Source: Polynucleobacter kasalickyi (GTDB taxonomy: Bacteria > Pseudomonadota > Gammaproteobacteria > Burkholderiales > Burkholderiaceae). Taken from it: 64,000 bases of DNA. The stretch is taken from positions 1 through 64,000 of the forward strand of contig NZ_FWXJ01000010.1 of the NCBI RefSeq assembly GCF_900176405.1, in the 5' to 3' direction. Numbering within the stretch: position 1 is the first letter of the stretch; each line of letters begins with the position of its first letter. The notes under the pieces are model-generated. The model was not told the DNA's origin. It saw only the letters and a list, made by a program, of their open reading frames with translations, and ran no database searches. Both the position numbers and the translations under genes were made by a program. Positions 18,551 to 28,758 of this stretch are shown in pieces.

Positions 18551-19466
18551 GCAGCTTAGTATTCTTGCGCCTGCAAAGATCAACCTTTTTTTACATGTCG
18601 TTGGTCAACGCTCTGACGGTTATCATTTGCTACAAAGTGTTTTTCAGTTACTCGACCTATCAGATGAGGTTTTCTTAAAGACCAGGCAAGATTCGCAAAT
18701 TATTCGAATCAATCCAATTCCAAATGTTTTACCCAAAGATGATCTAGTCGTTAAAGCAGCTTACTTACTACAAAGCACCCTGGGAGTTAACCAGGGAGTA
18801 GAGATTGCTTTAGATAAGAAAATCCCAATGGGCGCAGGCTTAGGAGGTGGATCCTCAGATGCTGCAAGTACTTTATTGGGCTTAAATCATTTGTGGAATT
18901 TAGCACTTTCCAAGCAAGATTTAATGGATATAGGCTTGAAATTAGGGGCTGACGTGCCCTTCTTTATCCAAGGTCATAATGCGTTTGTAGAGGGTATTGG
19001 TGAGATCATTACACCGATTGAGTTACCAGTTAATGATTATTTGGTGATTTTTCCGGGCGTCTCAATTCCAACAAAAGAAATTTTTTCATCAACTGAATTG
19101 ACTAGAAATCACAGTAGGATTACAATAACTGACTTTGCAGAGCAATATTCTAAATTAACCATGTTTCAGAATGATTTACAGGTAATTGCCGAGCAAAAAC
19201 ATGTTGAAGTTAAGAATGCAATTGGGTGGTTGAAAAGTATGTTTCCAAATACCCAACCGATGATGAGTGGTTCTGGTAGTTCAGTTTTTTGCGAGATTCC
19301 AAACACTTTAAATATGGGCCATTGTCTTTCAGAACTTCCATATGGATGGAAAATTTATAAAGTTAAGAGCTTAAAGCAGCACTCAGCTTATAATTTAGTA
19401 CCAAGTAATAATTTAAGTAGTAAATTAATGAGTAGTACGCAACAGGGGAGTCGCCAAGTTGGTTAA
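18543..19466 (+). CDS. ispE: 4-diphosphocytidyl-2-C-methyl-D-erythritol kinase
   Basis: GHMP kinase of the non-mevalonate isoprenoid pathway. The start APAKINLFLHV and the ATP loop PMGAGLGGGSSDAA (95-108) are diagnostic, and a C-terminal MSGSGSSVF loop is present. Most homologues stop soon after the final strand (here GWKIYKVKSL); this frame runs about 25 residues further, and its last eight codons lie inside the tRNA-Gln gene, where TAA at 19464-19466 ends it. 307 residues against about 283 in E. coli. The tail looks like a lost stop codon, not a conserved domain. Confidence 0.95.
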   Translation: MIKQLSILAPAKINLFLHVVGQRSDGYHLLQSVFQLLDLSDEVFLKTRQDSQIIRINPIPNVLPKDDLVVKAAYLLQSTLGVNQGVEIALDKKIPMGAGLGGGSSDAASTLLGLNHLWNLALSKQDLMDIGLKLGADVPFFIQGHNAFVEGIGEIITPIELPVNDYLVIFPGVSIPTKEIFSSTELTRNHSRITITDFAEQYSKLTMFQNDLQVIAEQKHVEVKNAIGWLKSMFPNTQPMMSGSGSSVFCEIPNTLNMGHCLSELPYGWKIYKVKSLKQHSAYNLVPSNNLSSKLMSSTQQGSRQVG

Positions 19467-19520
19467 GGCTCTGGATTTTGATTCCAGCATGCGAAGGTTC
19501 GAATCCTTCCTCCTCTGCCA
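19444..19520 (+). tRNA. tRNA-Gln (anticodon TTG)
   Basis: A full cloverleaf with encoded CCA. The acceptor AGGGGAG (19444-19450) pairs with CTCCTCT (19510-19516), with one G-U pair. The anticodon stem CTGGA/TCCAG encloses the loop TTTTGAT with TTG at the anticodon, reading CAA. The T arm is GAAGG-TTCGAAT-CCTTC, discriminator G, then CCA. The first 23 bases are also the end of ispE. A tRNA-Gln at ispE-prs is usual in Betaproteobacteria. Confidence 0.97.
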
Positions 19521-19624
19521 CCCAGCGTGTCTCACCTCAGTCTTTCTTTCCCCTTCCCCTTTTATCTTTTTGAAAAAATATTTCTTTTCAGATATTTCAT
19601 ATCCTTTTTCCTACTGGAGCACCT

Positions 19625-20584
19625 ATGAGCAATGAGTCCATGGTAATTTTTACTGGTAACGCCAATCCAGAACTAGCAAAAGCCGTTTCAGATTATTTAG
19701 GGCTTGAGCTAGGCAAAGCCATGGTGGGCAAATTTTCAGATGGTGAAATTCAAGTTGAAATTCAAGAAAATGTCCGAAGCAAGCATGTTGTCGTCTTGCA
19801 ATCCACCTGCGCTCCGACCAATGATCATTTAATGGAATTGATGATTATGGTAGATGCTTTAAAGCGTGCATCCGCTGGCACAATCACTGCGGTTATTCCC
19901 TATTTTGGTTACGCTCGACAAGATCGTCGCCCTCGTTCAGCTAGAGTTGCGATTTCTGCCAGGTTGGTTGCTAACATGTTGCAATCTGTGGCAGGGGTTG
20001 AACGTGTTGTTACGATGGATCTTCATGCAGACCAAATTCAGGGCTTTTTTGATATTCCAGTAGATAACATCTATGCCTCTCCCGTTTTATTGAATGACCT
20101 ACACAGCAAAAATAATGGTGACTTATTGGTTGTTTCACCAGACATTGGTGGCGTAGTAAGAGCCCGTGCACTGGCAAAACAATTAGGCTGTGACTTAGCA
20201 ATTATTGATAAACGTCGTCCAAAAGCGAACGTTTCAGAAGTAATGCATGTAATCGGTGAAGTTGATGGTCGTCGTTGCGTCATTATGGATGACATGATTG
20301 ATACCGGTGGAACTTTATGCAAAGCTGCCGAAGTTCTCAAGCAAAGAGGTGCAAAAAGCGTCATGGCTTACTGTACTCACCCCGTTTTATCGGGTCCTGC
20401 AATCAATCGAATTTTAGAGTCTCAATTGGACGAAGTCGTTGTTACTGATACGATTCCATTAAGTGTAACGGCTAAGGCAAATCCTAAAATTCGTTTCATA
20501 TCCATAGCTCCTTTACTTGGCGAGACCTTACAAAGGATTAGTCGTTGTGAATCTGTAATGTCCATGTTTACCGACGCCGACTAG
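19625..20584 (+). CDS. prs: ribose-phosphate pyrophosphokinase
   Basis: Makes PRPP from ribose 5-phosphate and ATP for nucleotide, histidine and tryptophan synthesis. Class I features are intact: the start with [10 protein letters not shown], the [11 protein letters not shown] flexible loop, the divalent-metal [11 protein letters not shown] motif and the PRPP-binding loop DDMIDTGGT near 223-231. 319 residues is standard. CTGGAG precedes the ATG. The 100-base pyrimidine-rich gap after the tRNA may hold its promoter (TTGAAA at 19570 and TATTTC at 19593, weak). Confidence 0.97.
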   Translation: MSNESMVIFTGNANPELAKAVSDYLGLELGKAMVGKFSDGEIQVEIQENVRSKHVVVLQSTCAPTNDHLMELMIMVDALKRASAGTITAVIPYFGYARQDRRPRSARVAISARLVANMLQSVAGVERVVTMDLHADQIQGFFDIPVDNIYASPVLLNDLHSKNNGDLLVVSPDIGGVVRARALAKQLGCDLAIIDKRRPKANVSEVMHVIGEVDGRRCVIMDDMIDTGGTLCKAAEVLKQRGAKSVMAYCTHPVLSGPAINRILESQLDEVVVTDTIPLSVTAKANPKIRFISIAPLLGETLQRISRCESVMSMFTDAD

Positions 20585-20605
20585 CATTCTGAGATTAAAT
20601 CGAGT

Positions 20606-20700
20606 TATAATGACAGTCCTCTCTGTTTGGTCGCGAACAGGAGAAGCTACCCCATTTTTAATGGGGTAAATTATTGAAGCAATTTACTTAAGGATTTACT
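20606..20700 (+). promoter_or_regulatory. promoter -10 box and structured leader of rplY
   Basis: A perfect TATAAT lies at 20606-20611, with no good -35 box upstream. The roughly 80-base leader contains a CTGTT/AACAG stem-loop (about 20622-20642) and then a 9-bp hairpin, TACCCCATT (20648-20656) with AATGGGGTA (20660-20668), before AAGGA at 20690. Autoregulated ribosomal-protein leaders often look like this, and L25 binds 5S rRNA, but regulation is inferred from structure alone. Confidence 0.45.
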
Positions 20701-20701
20701 C

Positions 20702-21352
20702 ATGAAAGTTACAGCCTACGAACGTAGCGTACAGGGCACTGGTGCGAGCCGCCGCCTGCGCAATTCTGGAAAAACACCTGGCATTATTTACGGTGGTACA
20801 GATTTACCGCAAGCAGTGGAATTAGATCACAATGCACTTTTCCACGCTTTGAAAAAAGAAGCCTTCCATTCATCAATTTTAGACATTGAAATTGGTGGCA
20901 AGGTTACTCAAGCACTTTTACGTGATTTCCAAATGCATCCGTTTAAGCCGCTCGTCTTACACATCGACTTTCAACGTATTGATGCTACTCACAAAGTGCA
21001 CGTAAAAGTTCCACTCCACTTTAAAGGCGAGGACACATGTCCAGCAGTTAAAACAGGTGGTGGTGTAATCAATCACATTACTAACGAAATCGAAATCGAA
21101 TGCTTACCGGCTAGCTTGCCTGAATTCATTGAAGTTGACTTAAGTGCCATGGTAGTTGGTCAGACTTTACACGCTAAAGACCTAACCTTAGGTGCTGGTG
21201 TTGCTTTAAGTTTACATGTTGAACATGAGAATCCAGCGATTGTAGTAGCTCGTATGCCAGCAGTTTCCGGTGGAGATGTGCCAACTGGTGCTCCTGAGGC
21301 ACCTGCTGCTCCAACAGCAACAAAATTGAAAGATAAAGAAGGTAAGGAATAA
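20702..21352 (+). CDS. rplY: 50S ribosomal protein L25/general stress protein Ctc
   Basis: Binds 5S rRNA in the large subunit. Residues 1-90 are the L25 domain ([26 protein letters not shown]). About 95-185 form the TL5-type C-terminal beta domain that E. coli L25 lacks. An Ala/Pro/Lys-rich tail completes 216 residues. AAGGA precedes the ATG, and a terminator follows at 21375. It lies between prs and pth, the standard order in many bacteria. Confidence 0.96.
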   Translation: MKVTAYERSVQGTGASRRLRNSGKTPGIIYGGTDLPQAVELDHNALFHALKKEAFHSSILDIEIGGKVTQALLRDFQMHPFKPLVLHIDFQRIDATHKVHVKVPLHFKGEDTCPAVKTGGGVINHITNEIEIECLPASLPEFIEVDLSAMVVGQTLHAKDLTLGAGVALSLHVEHENPAIVVARMPAVSGGDVPTGAPEAPAAPTATKLKDKEGKE

Positions 21353-21374
21353 TTTTTTCTTATTCTTCTGCGAG

Positions 21375-21399
21375 AAAACCCGCTCATGCGGGTTTTTTT
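21375..21399 (+). terminator. rho-independent terminator after rplY
   Basis: AAAACCCGC (21375-21383), loop TCAT, then GCGGGTTTT (21388-21396) running into further T residues: a 9-bp stem with a long U run about 20 bases after the rplY stop. It separates rplY from pth. Confidence 0.92.
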
Positions 21400-21439
21400 C
21401 TAAGCCTGCATTTCAAACCATATAAATTTATTCATCAAA

Positions 21440-22763
<1,324 letters not shown>

Positions 22764-22782
22764 AATTAATCCTCAAATAGCC

Positions 22783-23379
22783 CTATTTTTTCTTTAGAAG
22801 ACTTGCTTTTACAGCTCCAGCAATTAATTGGCGATCAATTTGCCAATCTTGCAAATTTTCTAAAATAACTTCATTTTCTATCTTAGTTGTGGATTCTACA
22901 TAAATTATTGGAGACTTAGTTTGAAACTGCACCTTTCCAAGCGTTTTAAGCGAATTTTGTAACAAATTTACATCATCAAAGGGCGGATCCACAAAAATAA
23001 TGTCAAAGATTGATGCATCATGCCTCCCCAACCAATAAATTGCATCAGCACGAGTCACCTCAATCTGACAAGCGCTAGGACCTGGCTGAAGCATCTCCAG
23101 ATTATTTTTTATGTTTATATAGGCTTTGGGACCTTGCTCTACAAATTGAACTAACTTGGCTCCACGAGAAGCGGCTTCAAGTCCTAGCACTCCTGTACCG
23201 GCAAATAAATCCAAGCAAGCAGAACCTTGCAACAAAGGATTAATCCAATTAAAAAGTGTTTCCCTCACACGGTCTGTGGTCGGTCTTAAATCTTTTTGAT
23301 CAATCACTTGAACTTGTCTGCTACGCCAATGGCCAGCGATGATCCTGACTTTGTTTGTAGGTCCTGAGTTTTTTTTCAA
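22783..23379 (-). CDS. rsmD: 16S rRNA (guanine(966)-N(2))-methyltransferase
   Basis: SAM-dependent methylation of G966 in 16S rRNA. The start region VRIIAGHWRSRQV, RPTTDRVRETLFNW, the SAM motif DLFAGTGVLGLEAASRGA and the catalytic DPPF (near 132) are all present. 198 residues. No ATG precedes the conserved core: the start is TTG at 23379, overlapping the TGA of the upstream peptidase gene (TTGA), which suggests translational coupling. Confidence 0.94.
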   Translation of the reverse strand: MKKNSGPTNKVRIIAGHWRSRQVQVIDQKDLRPTTDRVRETLFNWINPLLQGSACLDLFAGTGVLGLEAASRGAKLVQFVEQGPKAYINIKNNLEMLQPGPSACQIEVTRADAIYWLGRHDASIFDIIFVDPPFDDVNLLQNSLKTLGKVQFQTKSPIIYVESTTKIENEVILENLQDWQIDRQLIAGAVKASLLKKK

Positions 23380-24731
23380 TTTCCGCCAACCACCACTGTA
23401 ATCATTCTGTCAGAATCTAAATATTTTTTAAATACACGTTGAATATCCTCTTTAGTGACTTTTTGTATTTGCGTCGTCCACGTATCTAAGGTATTTAATG
23501 GTAAATCGTTCCAGGCAATGTTGGCAACATTTTCGAGCAATTTATTATTACTGTCGATTCGTAAAGCAAAGCCATTGACGAGATTACTTTTGGCAGCAAT
23601 GATCTCTTCATCGGTTGGTCCACTCTTAGCAAACTCACCTATGGTTTGATTTAAAAGTTGTACCGCTTGGGCAGACTGTTCCTTTTTGGTTTGCATACTC
23701 GCAGAAAAAAATCCTGAATATTTTGCTGGAATAAAGTAGCTAGAAACGCTGTAAGCCAAACCTCTTTTTTCTCGAATTTCATTCATTAGGCGTGATACAA
23801 ACCCACCACCACCAAGAATATAATTACCAACTAGCAACGGAAAATAGTCTGGATGATTTCTTGGTACTGAGTCAATCCCCATTTGAATATGTGCTTGCGT
23901 AGAAGGATGGGGTATATGTACTTCTCGAACATCAGCAGGCTTCACCGGAAGTGGTTTAAAAGTTGGCACCGACATGTCAAGCTCTGGGCCTTTTGGCATT
24001 TTTTGGGTGAGACGATTCGCAATTTGGATTGCATTTTCAGTACTCACATCACCCACAATAATGACATTGGTATTTTTTGCTCGGTAATAAGATTGATGAA
24101 ATTTTCTTAAATCTTGCACATCTATTTTTTTAATATCCTCAACAGATGCCATTTTTCCCAATGGGTTTCCTTGATACAACATTTTGGTAAATTGCTCGCT
24201 CATTAGGTAGTCTGGACGAGTTTGACTTTCTAACAAACCGCTCACAGCAAGCGACTTTTCCCTAGATAAAACTTTTTGCTCAAAGCTTGGGTTCGCAATC
24301 ATCTCCGCTGAAATAGCAATTACTTCATCCAGAATGGTTGCTTTACTTAAAGACTTCATCCGAATAGAAGTCAACTCATTACTGACGCTCGCTTTAAAAA
24401 CTGCCCCTAAGTCTGAAATTTTGTCAGACAAATAAGCTTCATCCTTCTTAACACCTTGTACCAAGGCACCTTTATTCAAAAGATTAGCGGCAAAATCTGC
24501 CACGCCTACTTTACCTTTTGGATCAAAAACGCTACCAGCCTTGATATCTATCCCAATATTGATCATGGGTATAGTTCTAGCTTCCACAAAAAATAGCGTT
24601 GCTCCAGAGTCGAGTTGAATTTTCTGAATAGGCAATGCAGCAGAAGTGAATTGAGCTAACGGCAAAAGTGTTAGAGCTATTAAATTGAGAAAAACTGTCT
24701 TTAAAGTTGATTTCATCTTTTTCTTCATCAT
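23376..24731 (-). CDS. M16-family peptidase-like protein, catalytically inactive
   Basis: Second member of a pitrilysin-type pair. A signal peptide (about 1-31) is followed by two M16 domains. The zinc-binding HxxEH of active members is replaced at the equivalent place by ADFAANLLNKG, so this subunit cannot bind the metal and probably partners the active protein encoded just upstream. The C-terminal domain keeps GGGGFVSRLMNEIREKRGLAYSV. 451 residues; start and stop overlap the neighbours by four bases each. Confidence 0.88.
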   Translation of the reverse strand: MMKKKMKSTLKTVFLNLIALTLLPLAQFTSAALPIQKIQLDSGATLFFVEARTIPMINIGIDIKAGSVFDPKGKVGVADFAANLLNKGALVQGVKKDEAYLSDKISDLGAVFKASVSNELTSIRMKSLSKATILDEVIAISAEMIANPSFEQKVLSREKSLAVSGLLESQTRPDYLMSEQFTKMLYQGNPLGKMASVEDIKKIDVQDLRKFHQSYYRAKNTNVIIVGDVSTENAIQIANRLTQKMPKGPELDMSVPTFKPLPVKPADVREVHIPHPSTQAHIQMGIDSVPRNHPDYFPLLVGNYILGGGGFVSRLMNEIREKRGLAYSVSSYFIPAKYSGFFSASMQTKKEQSAQAVQLLNQTIGEFAKSGPTDEEIIAAKSNLVNGFALRIDSNNKLLENVANIAWNDLPLNTLDTWTTQIQKVTKEDIQRVFKKYLDSDRMITVVVGGN

Positions 24732-26122
24732 TTAGCGTTTGTAGAGATATTTGTTTTTTTGTTAATTGCTATAGGCTTTAAAACACCCACCGTCAACTGA
24801 CTATCGTCAATATATTTCTGAACAACTGCTTGAACTTGTTCAGAAGTGATTGCTTGCAGCTTTTCATCAATTACTCCAATTTGTTGCCAAGAAATACCAT
24901 TCATTTCAAGGGAACCAATTTCCATTGCTTGACCAAATACAGAATCTTTTTTATATACCTGGGAGGCCATCACAGCAATTTTTACGCGTTGCAACTCCTC
25001 TGGTTTGACACCATTTTGAGCAATGTCTTTTAAGATTTTTTTTACTTCCAATTCGAACATCTCGGGAGTTTTCCCTGGTAAAAGTACGCCTGAAATAGTT
25101 AATAAACTTTGCCCCCTTAAAAAGCCTTCATAACCTGTACCGACTGAACTAACTATCTTTTTCTCATTCACCAGTTGACGACTAAACCTAGCATTTTGAT
25201 TGCCATCTAATATGCCAGTCAAAACATCGATTGCAAAAGGCTCTAGCTGATCAATTTGACCATTTACTATTTTTGGGACTTTCCAACCCAACATGACGAT
25301 TGAGTTTTCAGCTGGTGCATTCAACTCAAAATATCGTCTACCTTGTTGGGTCGGTTCTAGTTTCAACTTTCTTGCCTTCAATTCCTTTGGCGGAACTTTG
25401 CCATAGATATTTTCAGCTAGCTCAAAGACTTCATTGGGCAGGACATCTCCCACAATGACAAGTACTGCATTTTTTGGTGTATACCAACTGTCATACCAAT
25501 CTCTAGCGTCCTGATAGGTCATATTTTTTAAATCATTCATCCAGCCAATGACTGGGTGTCTGTTTGGAGCTGCATTAAGTGCTGTTGCTAAAAACTGTTC
25601 ATAAAGCAAACTTGGAGCTTTATCGTCCGTTCTGAGTCTTCTTTCTTCCATAATGACTTGAATTTCTTTTTTAAACTCTGCTTCAGAGAGTTCTAAATTC
25701 TGCATACGATCTGCTTCAAGTTGCATGACTTTCGCTAAATGTGATTTTTCAATTTGCTGAAAATAAGCGGTGTAATCATTCGAGGTAAACGCGTTTTCAC
25801 GACCGCCTAAAGCAGCAACTCGTTTTGAAAACTCTCCAGGACCAATCGATTTTGTCCCTTTAAACATCATATGCTCCAACACATGAGCTACCCCAGTGAC
25901 GCCAACATCTTCATCAACTGACCCTGTTTTATACCAAACCATATGGGCTACAGTAGGCGAGCGGTGATCCTCTTTTACAATGACTCTCAAACCATTACTC
26001 AATTGCCTTTCATGGATATACTTTTCTGCACTTTGCTCAGCTAAGGCAAAGCTCTGATAAATTAGCGTTATGCTTACTAGGAAACATTTCAGAATCTGTT
26101 TTTTGTTGATACTTTTTGTCAT
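24728..26122 (-). CDS. M16-family zinc metallopeptidase, active subunit
   Basis: Periplasmic pitrilysin-family protease. The signal peptide spans residues 1-28 (FALAEQS). The N-terminal domain has HVLEHMMFKGT, the inverted HxxEH zinc site, with the downstream glutamate in the KEIQVIMEERR region; the C-terminal M16 domain follows. 464 residues. It heads a minus-strand operon M16-M16-rsmD-coaD-ferredoxin and is divergent from ftsY by 40 bases. The natural substrate is not known. Confidence 0.92.
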   Translation of the reverse strand: MTKSINKKQILKCFLVSITLIYQSFALAEQSAEKYIHERQLSNGLRVIVKEDHRSPTVAHMVWYKTGSVDEDVGVTGVAHVLEHMMFKGTKSIGPGEFSKRVAALGGRENAFTSNDYTAYFQQIEKSHLAKVMQLEADRMQNLELSEAEFKKEIQVIMEERRLRTDDKAPSLLYEQFLATALNAAPNRHPVIGWMNDLKNMTYQDARDWYDSWYTPKNAVLVIVGDVLPNEVFELAENIYGKVPPKELKARKLKLEPTQQGRRYFELNAPAENSIVMLGWKVPKIVNGQIDQLEPFAIDVLTGILDGNQNARFSRQLVNEKKIVSSVGTGYEGFLRGQSLLTISGVLLPGKTPEMFELEVKKILKDIAQNGVKPEELQRVKIAVMASQVYKKDSVFGQAMEIGSLEMNGISWQQIGVIDEKLQAITSEQVQAVVQKYIDDSQLTVGVLKPIAINKKTNISTNAK

Positions 26123-26162
26123 CTTTGGTAAACCCCTATTTCTTCGCTTAAAATACTAATCT

Positions 26163-27059
26163 ATGTTCGGACTACGTAAATCACTTTCTTCTATTTTCAA
26201 ACGATCTCGTGTTGACGAAGAACTATTTGAGTCATTGGAGGAGTCACTTTTATTAGCAGACGTCGGTATCCATGCCAGCAGTGACCTCATTTCTCAACTA
26301 CGAACTGTCGCAAAAAAAGAAAAGATTGATGACGGTAGTACTTTAAAGTCTGCTTTAGAAAAGTTAATCATTAAACTTCTCCAACCTTTAGAGTTTACTA
26401 ACAATCCGCTTATTTCACATTCCCCTACAAATCATCCTGAAATTTGGTTAATTGTGGGAGTTAACGGCGCTGGTAAGACAACCAGTATTGGTAAAATCTG
26501 CTACGCTCTTCAACGCCAAAATAAGAAAGTTTTACTAGCAGCTGGCGATACTTTTAGGGCGGCGGCTAGAGAGCAATTGAGTGAATGGGGCCGACGCAAT
26601 CAAGTTGAAGTGATTAATCAAACCACTGGTGACGCTGCAACAGTAGCTCATGATGCTATCGGGGCTGCAATTGCTAGAAATGTTGACGTGCTAGTCATAG
26701 ATACTGCTGGTCGTTTAGCCACTCAAAGTCATTTGATGGAAGAGTTGAAGAAGGTAAAGCGGATTATTCAAAAACTAATTCCATCCGCGCCTCATCATAC
26801 GGTCCTCGTTCTTGATGGTAATACGGGTCAAAATGGTGTTTCTCAAGTTAAAGCATTCCATGAAGCGCTTGATTTATCAAGTCTGATTATTACCAAAATG
26901 GATGGTACGGCTAAAGGTGGAGTTTTATGCGCGATTGCTCATGTTTTAGCTTCTAGCCATATTTTGCCGCGAATCATGGCTATTGGCATTGGTGAAGGTG
27001 TTGAGCAGTTAATTCCTTTTGAGGCGGATGCTTTCGCCAAAGAGTTAGTGAGTGATTAG
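26163..27059 (+). CDS. ftsY: signal recognition particle receptor FtsY
   Basis: SRP-receptor GTPase for co-translational membrane insertion. A short N domain starts at residue 1 (MFGLRKSLSSIFKR). The G domain has [13 protein letters not shown] (about 99-111), DTFRAAAREQL, DTAGRLA and TKMDGTAKGG. 298 residues: the long acidic A domain of E. coli FtsY is absent, so membrane contact probably relies on the amphipathic start of the N domain. In many genomes ftsY lies next to rsmD and rpoH, as here, but ftsE/ftsX are missing between ftsY and rpoH. Confidence 0.97.
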   Translation: MFGLRKSLSSIFKRSRVDEELFESLEESLLLADVGIHASSDLISQLRTVAKKEKIDDGSTLKSALEKLIIKLLQPLEFTNNPLISHSPTNHPEIWLIVGVNGAGKTTSIGKICYALQRQNKKVLLAAGDTFRAAAREQLSEWGRRNQVEVINQTTGDAATVAHDAIGAAIARNVDVLVIDTAGRLATQSHLMEELKKVKRIIQKLIPSAPHHTVLVLDGNTGQNGVSQVKAFHEALDLSSLIITKMDGTAKGGVLCAIAHVLASSHILPRIMAIGIGEGVEQLIPFEADAFAKELVSD

Positions 27060-27196
27060 ACTGACGATCTAAGACTCTGTCTTTACCATTTTTAATCTCG
27101 GTAAAAAATTCTCACGAACACCGTATCCCACCAGTACAAGCTAAGTATTTTCCAAGTTTATTAAATATGCTAGCAGCATTTGTTGCTTTAAAATTG

Positions 27197-27223
27197 TTGG
27201 CACTCTTTAAATAGGAGTGCTAA
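27197..27223 (+). promoter_or_regulatory. CIRCE operator (HrcA binding site) upstream of rpoH
   Basis: TTGGCACTC, nine bases, GAGTGCTAA: the inverted repeat matches the CIRCE consensus TTAGCACTC-N9-GAGTGCTAA at 17 of 18 arm positions with the correct spacer. It ends nine bases before the rpoH ATG. A plausible promoter, TTGCTT (27183-27188) with an AT-rich -10 inside the spacer (near 27207), would place the operator over the -10 and start site, so bound HrcA should block transcription. Confidence 0.9.
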
Positions 27224-27232
27224 AATGATAGT

Positions 27233-28153
27233 ATGAAGACTGCGAACCTAACCCATTTAGAGAATGAAGTGGCACCTTTTAAAAAGAAGGGTAATTCGCT
27301 CATTCCACAAATGCCGGTTTTGCCCTCTGGTGGTGTAGGCACCCTAGAGTCTTATATTTCAGCTGTAAATCAGATGCCCATGTTGACGGCGGCCGAAGAA
27401 ATTGAATTTGCTAAAAAACTCCAGGATGAAAACGACTTAGAATCTGCGAGAAGACTCATTCTCAGTCATTTACGTTTGGTTGTTTCTGTTTCAAGACAAT
27501 ATCTAGGTTATGGCCTTCCCCATGCTGATCTTATTCAAGAAGGAAATATTGGCTTAATGAAAGCTGTGAAACGCTTTGATGTGAATCAAGGTGTTCGTTT
27601 AGTTTCCTATGCAATTTTTTGGATTAAAGCTGAGATTCATGAGTTTATTTTAAAAAATTGGCGTTTAGTCCGGGTCGCAACAACAAAGCCCCAAAGAAAA
27701 TTATTCTTTAACCTAAGAAGTAATAAGCCTACTTTAAATGCATTAAGTACTGATGAAGTCAGAGATCTAGCCTTAGCGCTTGATGTGAATCAACATGATG
27801 TGCGTGAAATGGAAATTCGTCTTTCAGGAGCAGACGTTGCCCTAGAGCCTGAGAATGATGATGGTGAAGTGCGTGAACAAGGCAGTTGGATGTCTGATTC
27901 TAGTCTTGAACCTACTCAGGTTCTCATGAAGCAAGAAGATATGCATCAAGAATTAGAAGGGCTTCAAGTAGCGTTATCTTCTTTAGATGACCGTTCACGT
28001 AGAATCATTGAATCCCGTTGGTTACCAAACATCGTTGGTGGCACCCCACTTACTTTGCATGATTTAGCTGATGAGTTACATATTTCTGCGGAAAGAGTTC
28101 GCCAAATTGAAGCTACTGCTCTCAAAAAAATGCGCTCTGCCTTAGGCGCTTAA
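27233..28153 (+). CDS. rpoH: RNA polymerase sigma factor RpoH (sigma-32)
   Basis: Heat-shock sigma factor. Regions 1.2-2.4 (LILSHLRLVVSVSRQYLGYG; DLIQEGNIGLMKAVKRFD), the RpoH box with QRKLFFNLRS, and region 4.2 (LHDLADELHISAERVRQIE) are all clear; 306 residues. The ATG at 27233 has no good Shine-Dalgarno. A CIRCE element immediately upstream indicates repression by HrcA, tying sigma-32 synthesis to the second heat-shock regulator. The stop overlaps the convergent SCO gene by four bases. Confidence 0.96.
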   Translation: MKTANLTHLENEVAPFKKKGNSLIPQMPVLPSGGVGTLESYISAVNQMPMLTAAEEIEFAKKLQDENDLESARRLILSHLRLVVSVSRQYLGYGLPHADLIQEGNIGLMKAVKRFDVNQGVRLVSYAIFWIKAEIHEFILKNWRLVRVATTKPQRKLFFNLRSNKPTLNALSTDEVRDLALALDVNQHDVREMEIRLSGADVALEPENDDGEVREQGSWMSDSSLEPTQVLMKQEDMHQELEGLQVALSSLDDRSRRIIESRWLPNIVGGTPLTLHDLADELHISAERVRQIEATALKKMRSALGA

Positions 28154-28758
28154 TTGATTAATTGCTTTAAATCATTCACTAAAGTTTGAGCGCCTTGATT
28201 GTGTTTGATAAATAGCCTTAACTTCCCATCCTGATCAACCACATAACTACCTGAAGTATGACTCATGGTGTAGTATTTTCCATCCTGAGTAGACTCCTTT
28301 CGGACAAAAATCTTAAAGCCTTTTACTACTTGCTCTAAAGCCTCAGGAGTGGCTGGTCGAAGCCCCAAAAAGCTAGGGTCAAAGCTTGGTATATATTGCG
28401 CTAAAACTTCTTGCGTGTCACGTTCTGGATCGACAGTGATAAAGATTACTTGCAGCTTGTCTTTATCTTTCCCCAACAGCTCTACAACCTCTTTAATTTC
28501 CATCAAAGTCGTAGGGCAAACATCAGGACACTGGGTGTAACCAAAAAAAATAATGGCTACTTTTCCCTTAAAGTCTGATAAATGTCTTACATTACCAAGC
28601 TGATCGACTAACTCAAAATTTGGGTTGAATGAACTCGCTCCAGTAATATCAGTATTAAAGAATTTTTTTGCTGAAAAATCGCATGCTGTTAGAAAAGATA
28701 CAGCGCAAAACACAATCGAAAATCTTAAAATCCGAATGAAGTTCGTTTGATTAAACAT
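28150..28758 (-). CDS. SCO1/SenC copper chaperone lipoprotein
   Basis: Thioredoxin-fold protein that delivers copper to the CuA centre of cytochrome oxidase. The lipobox SFLTAC places the lipidated cysteine at residue 26. The copper-binding CPDVC is at 77-81, and the conserved late histidine is in MSHTSGS near 167. 202 residues. It is the last gene of the SURF1-to-SCO assembly operon and overlaps cyoE by eight bases. Confidence 0.95.
   Translation of the reverse strand: MFNQTNFIRILRFSIVFCAVSFLTACDFSAKKFFNTDITGASSFNPNFELVDQLGNVRHLSDFKGKVAIIFFGYTQCPDVCPTTLMEIKEVVELLGKDKDKLQVIFITVDPERDTQEVLAQYIPSFDPSFLGLRPATPEALEQVVKGFKIFVRKESTQDGKYYTMSHTSGSYVVDQDGKLRLFIKHNQGAQTLVNDLKQLIN

Noticed and set aside
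27082..27105. TTTACC/GGTAAA hairpin after ftsY
   Set aside because: Only six base pairs with a 12-base loop; a terminator is possible but not supportable.
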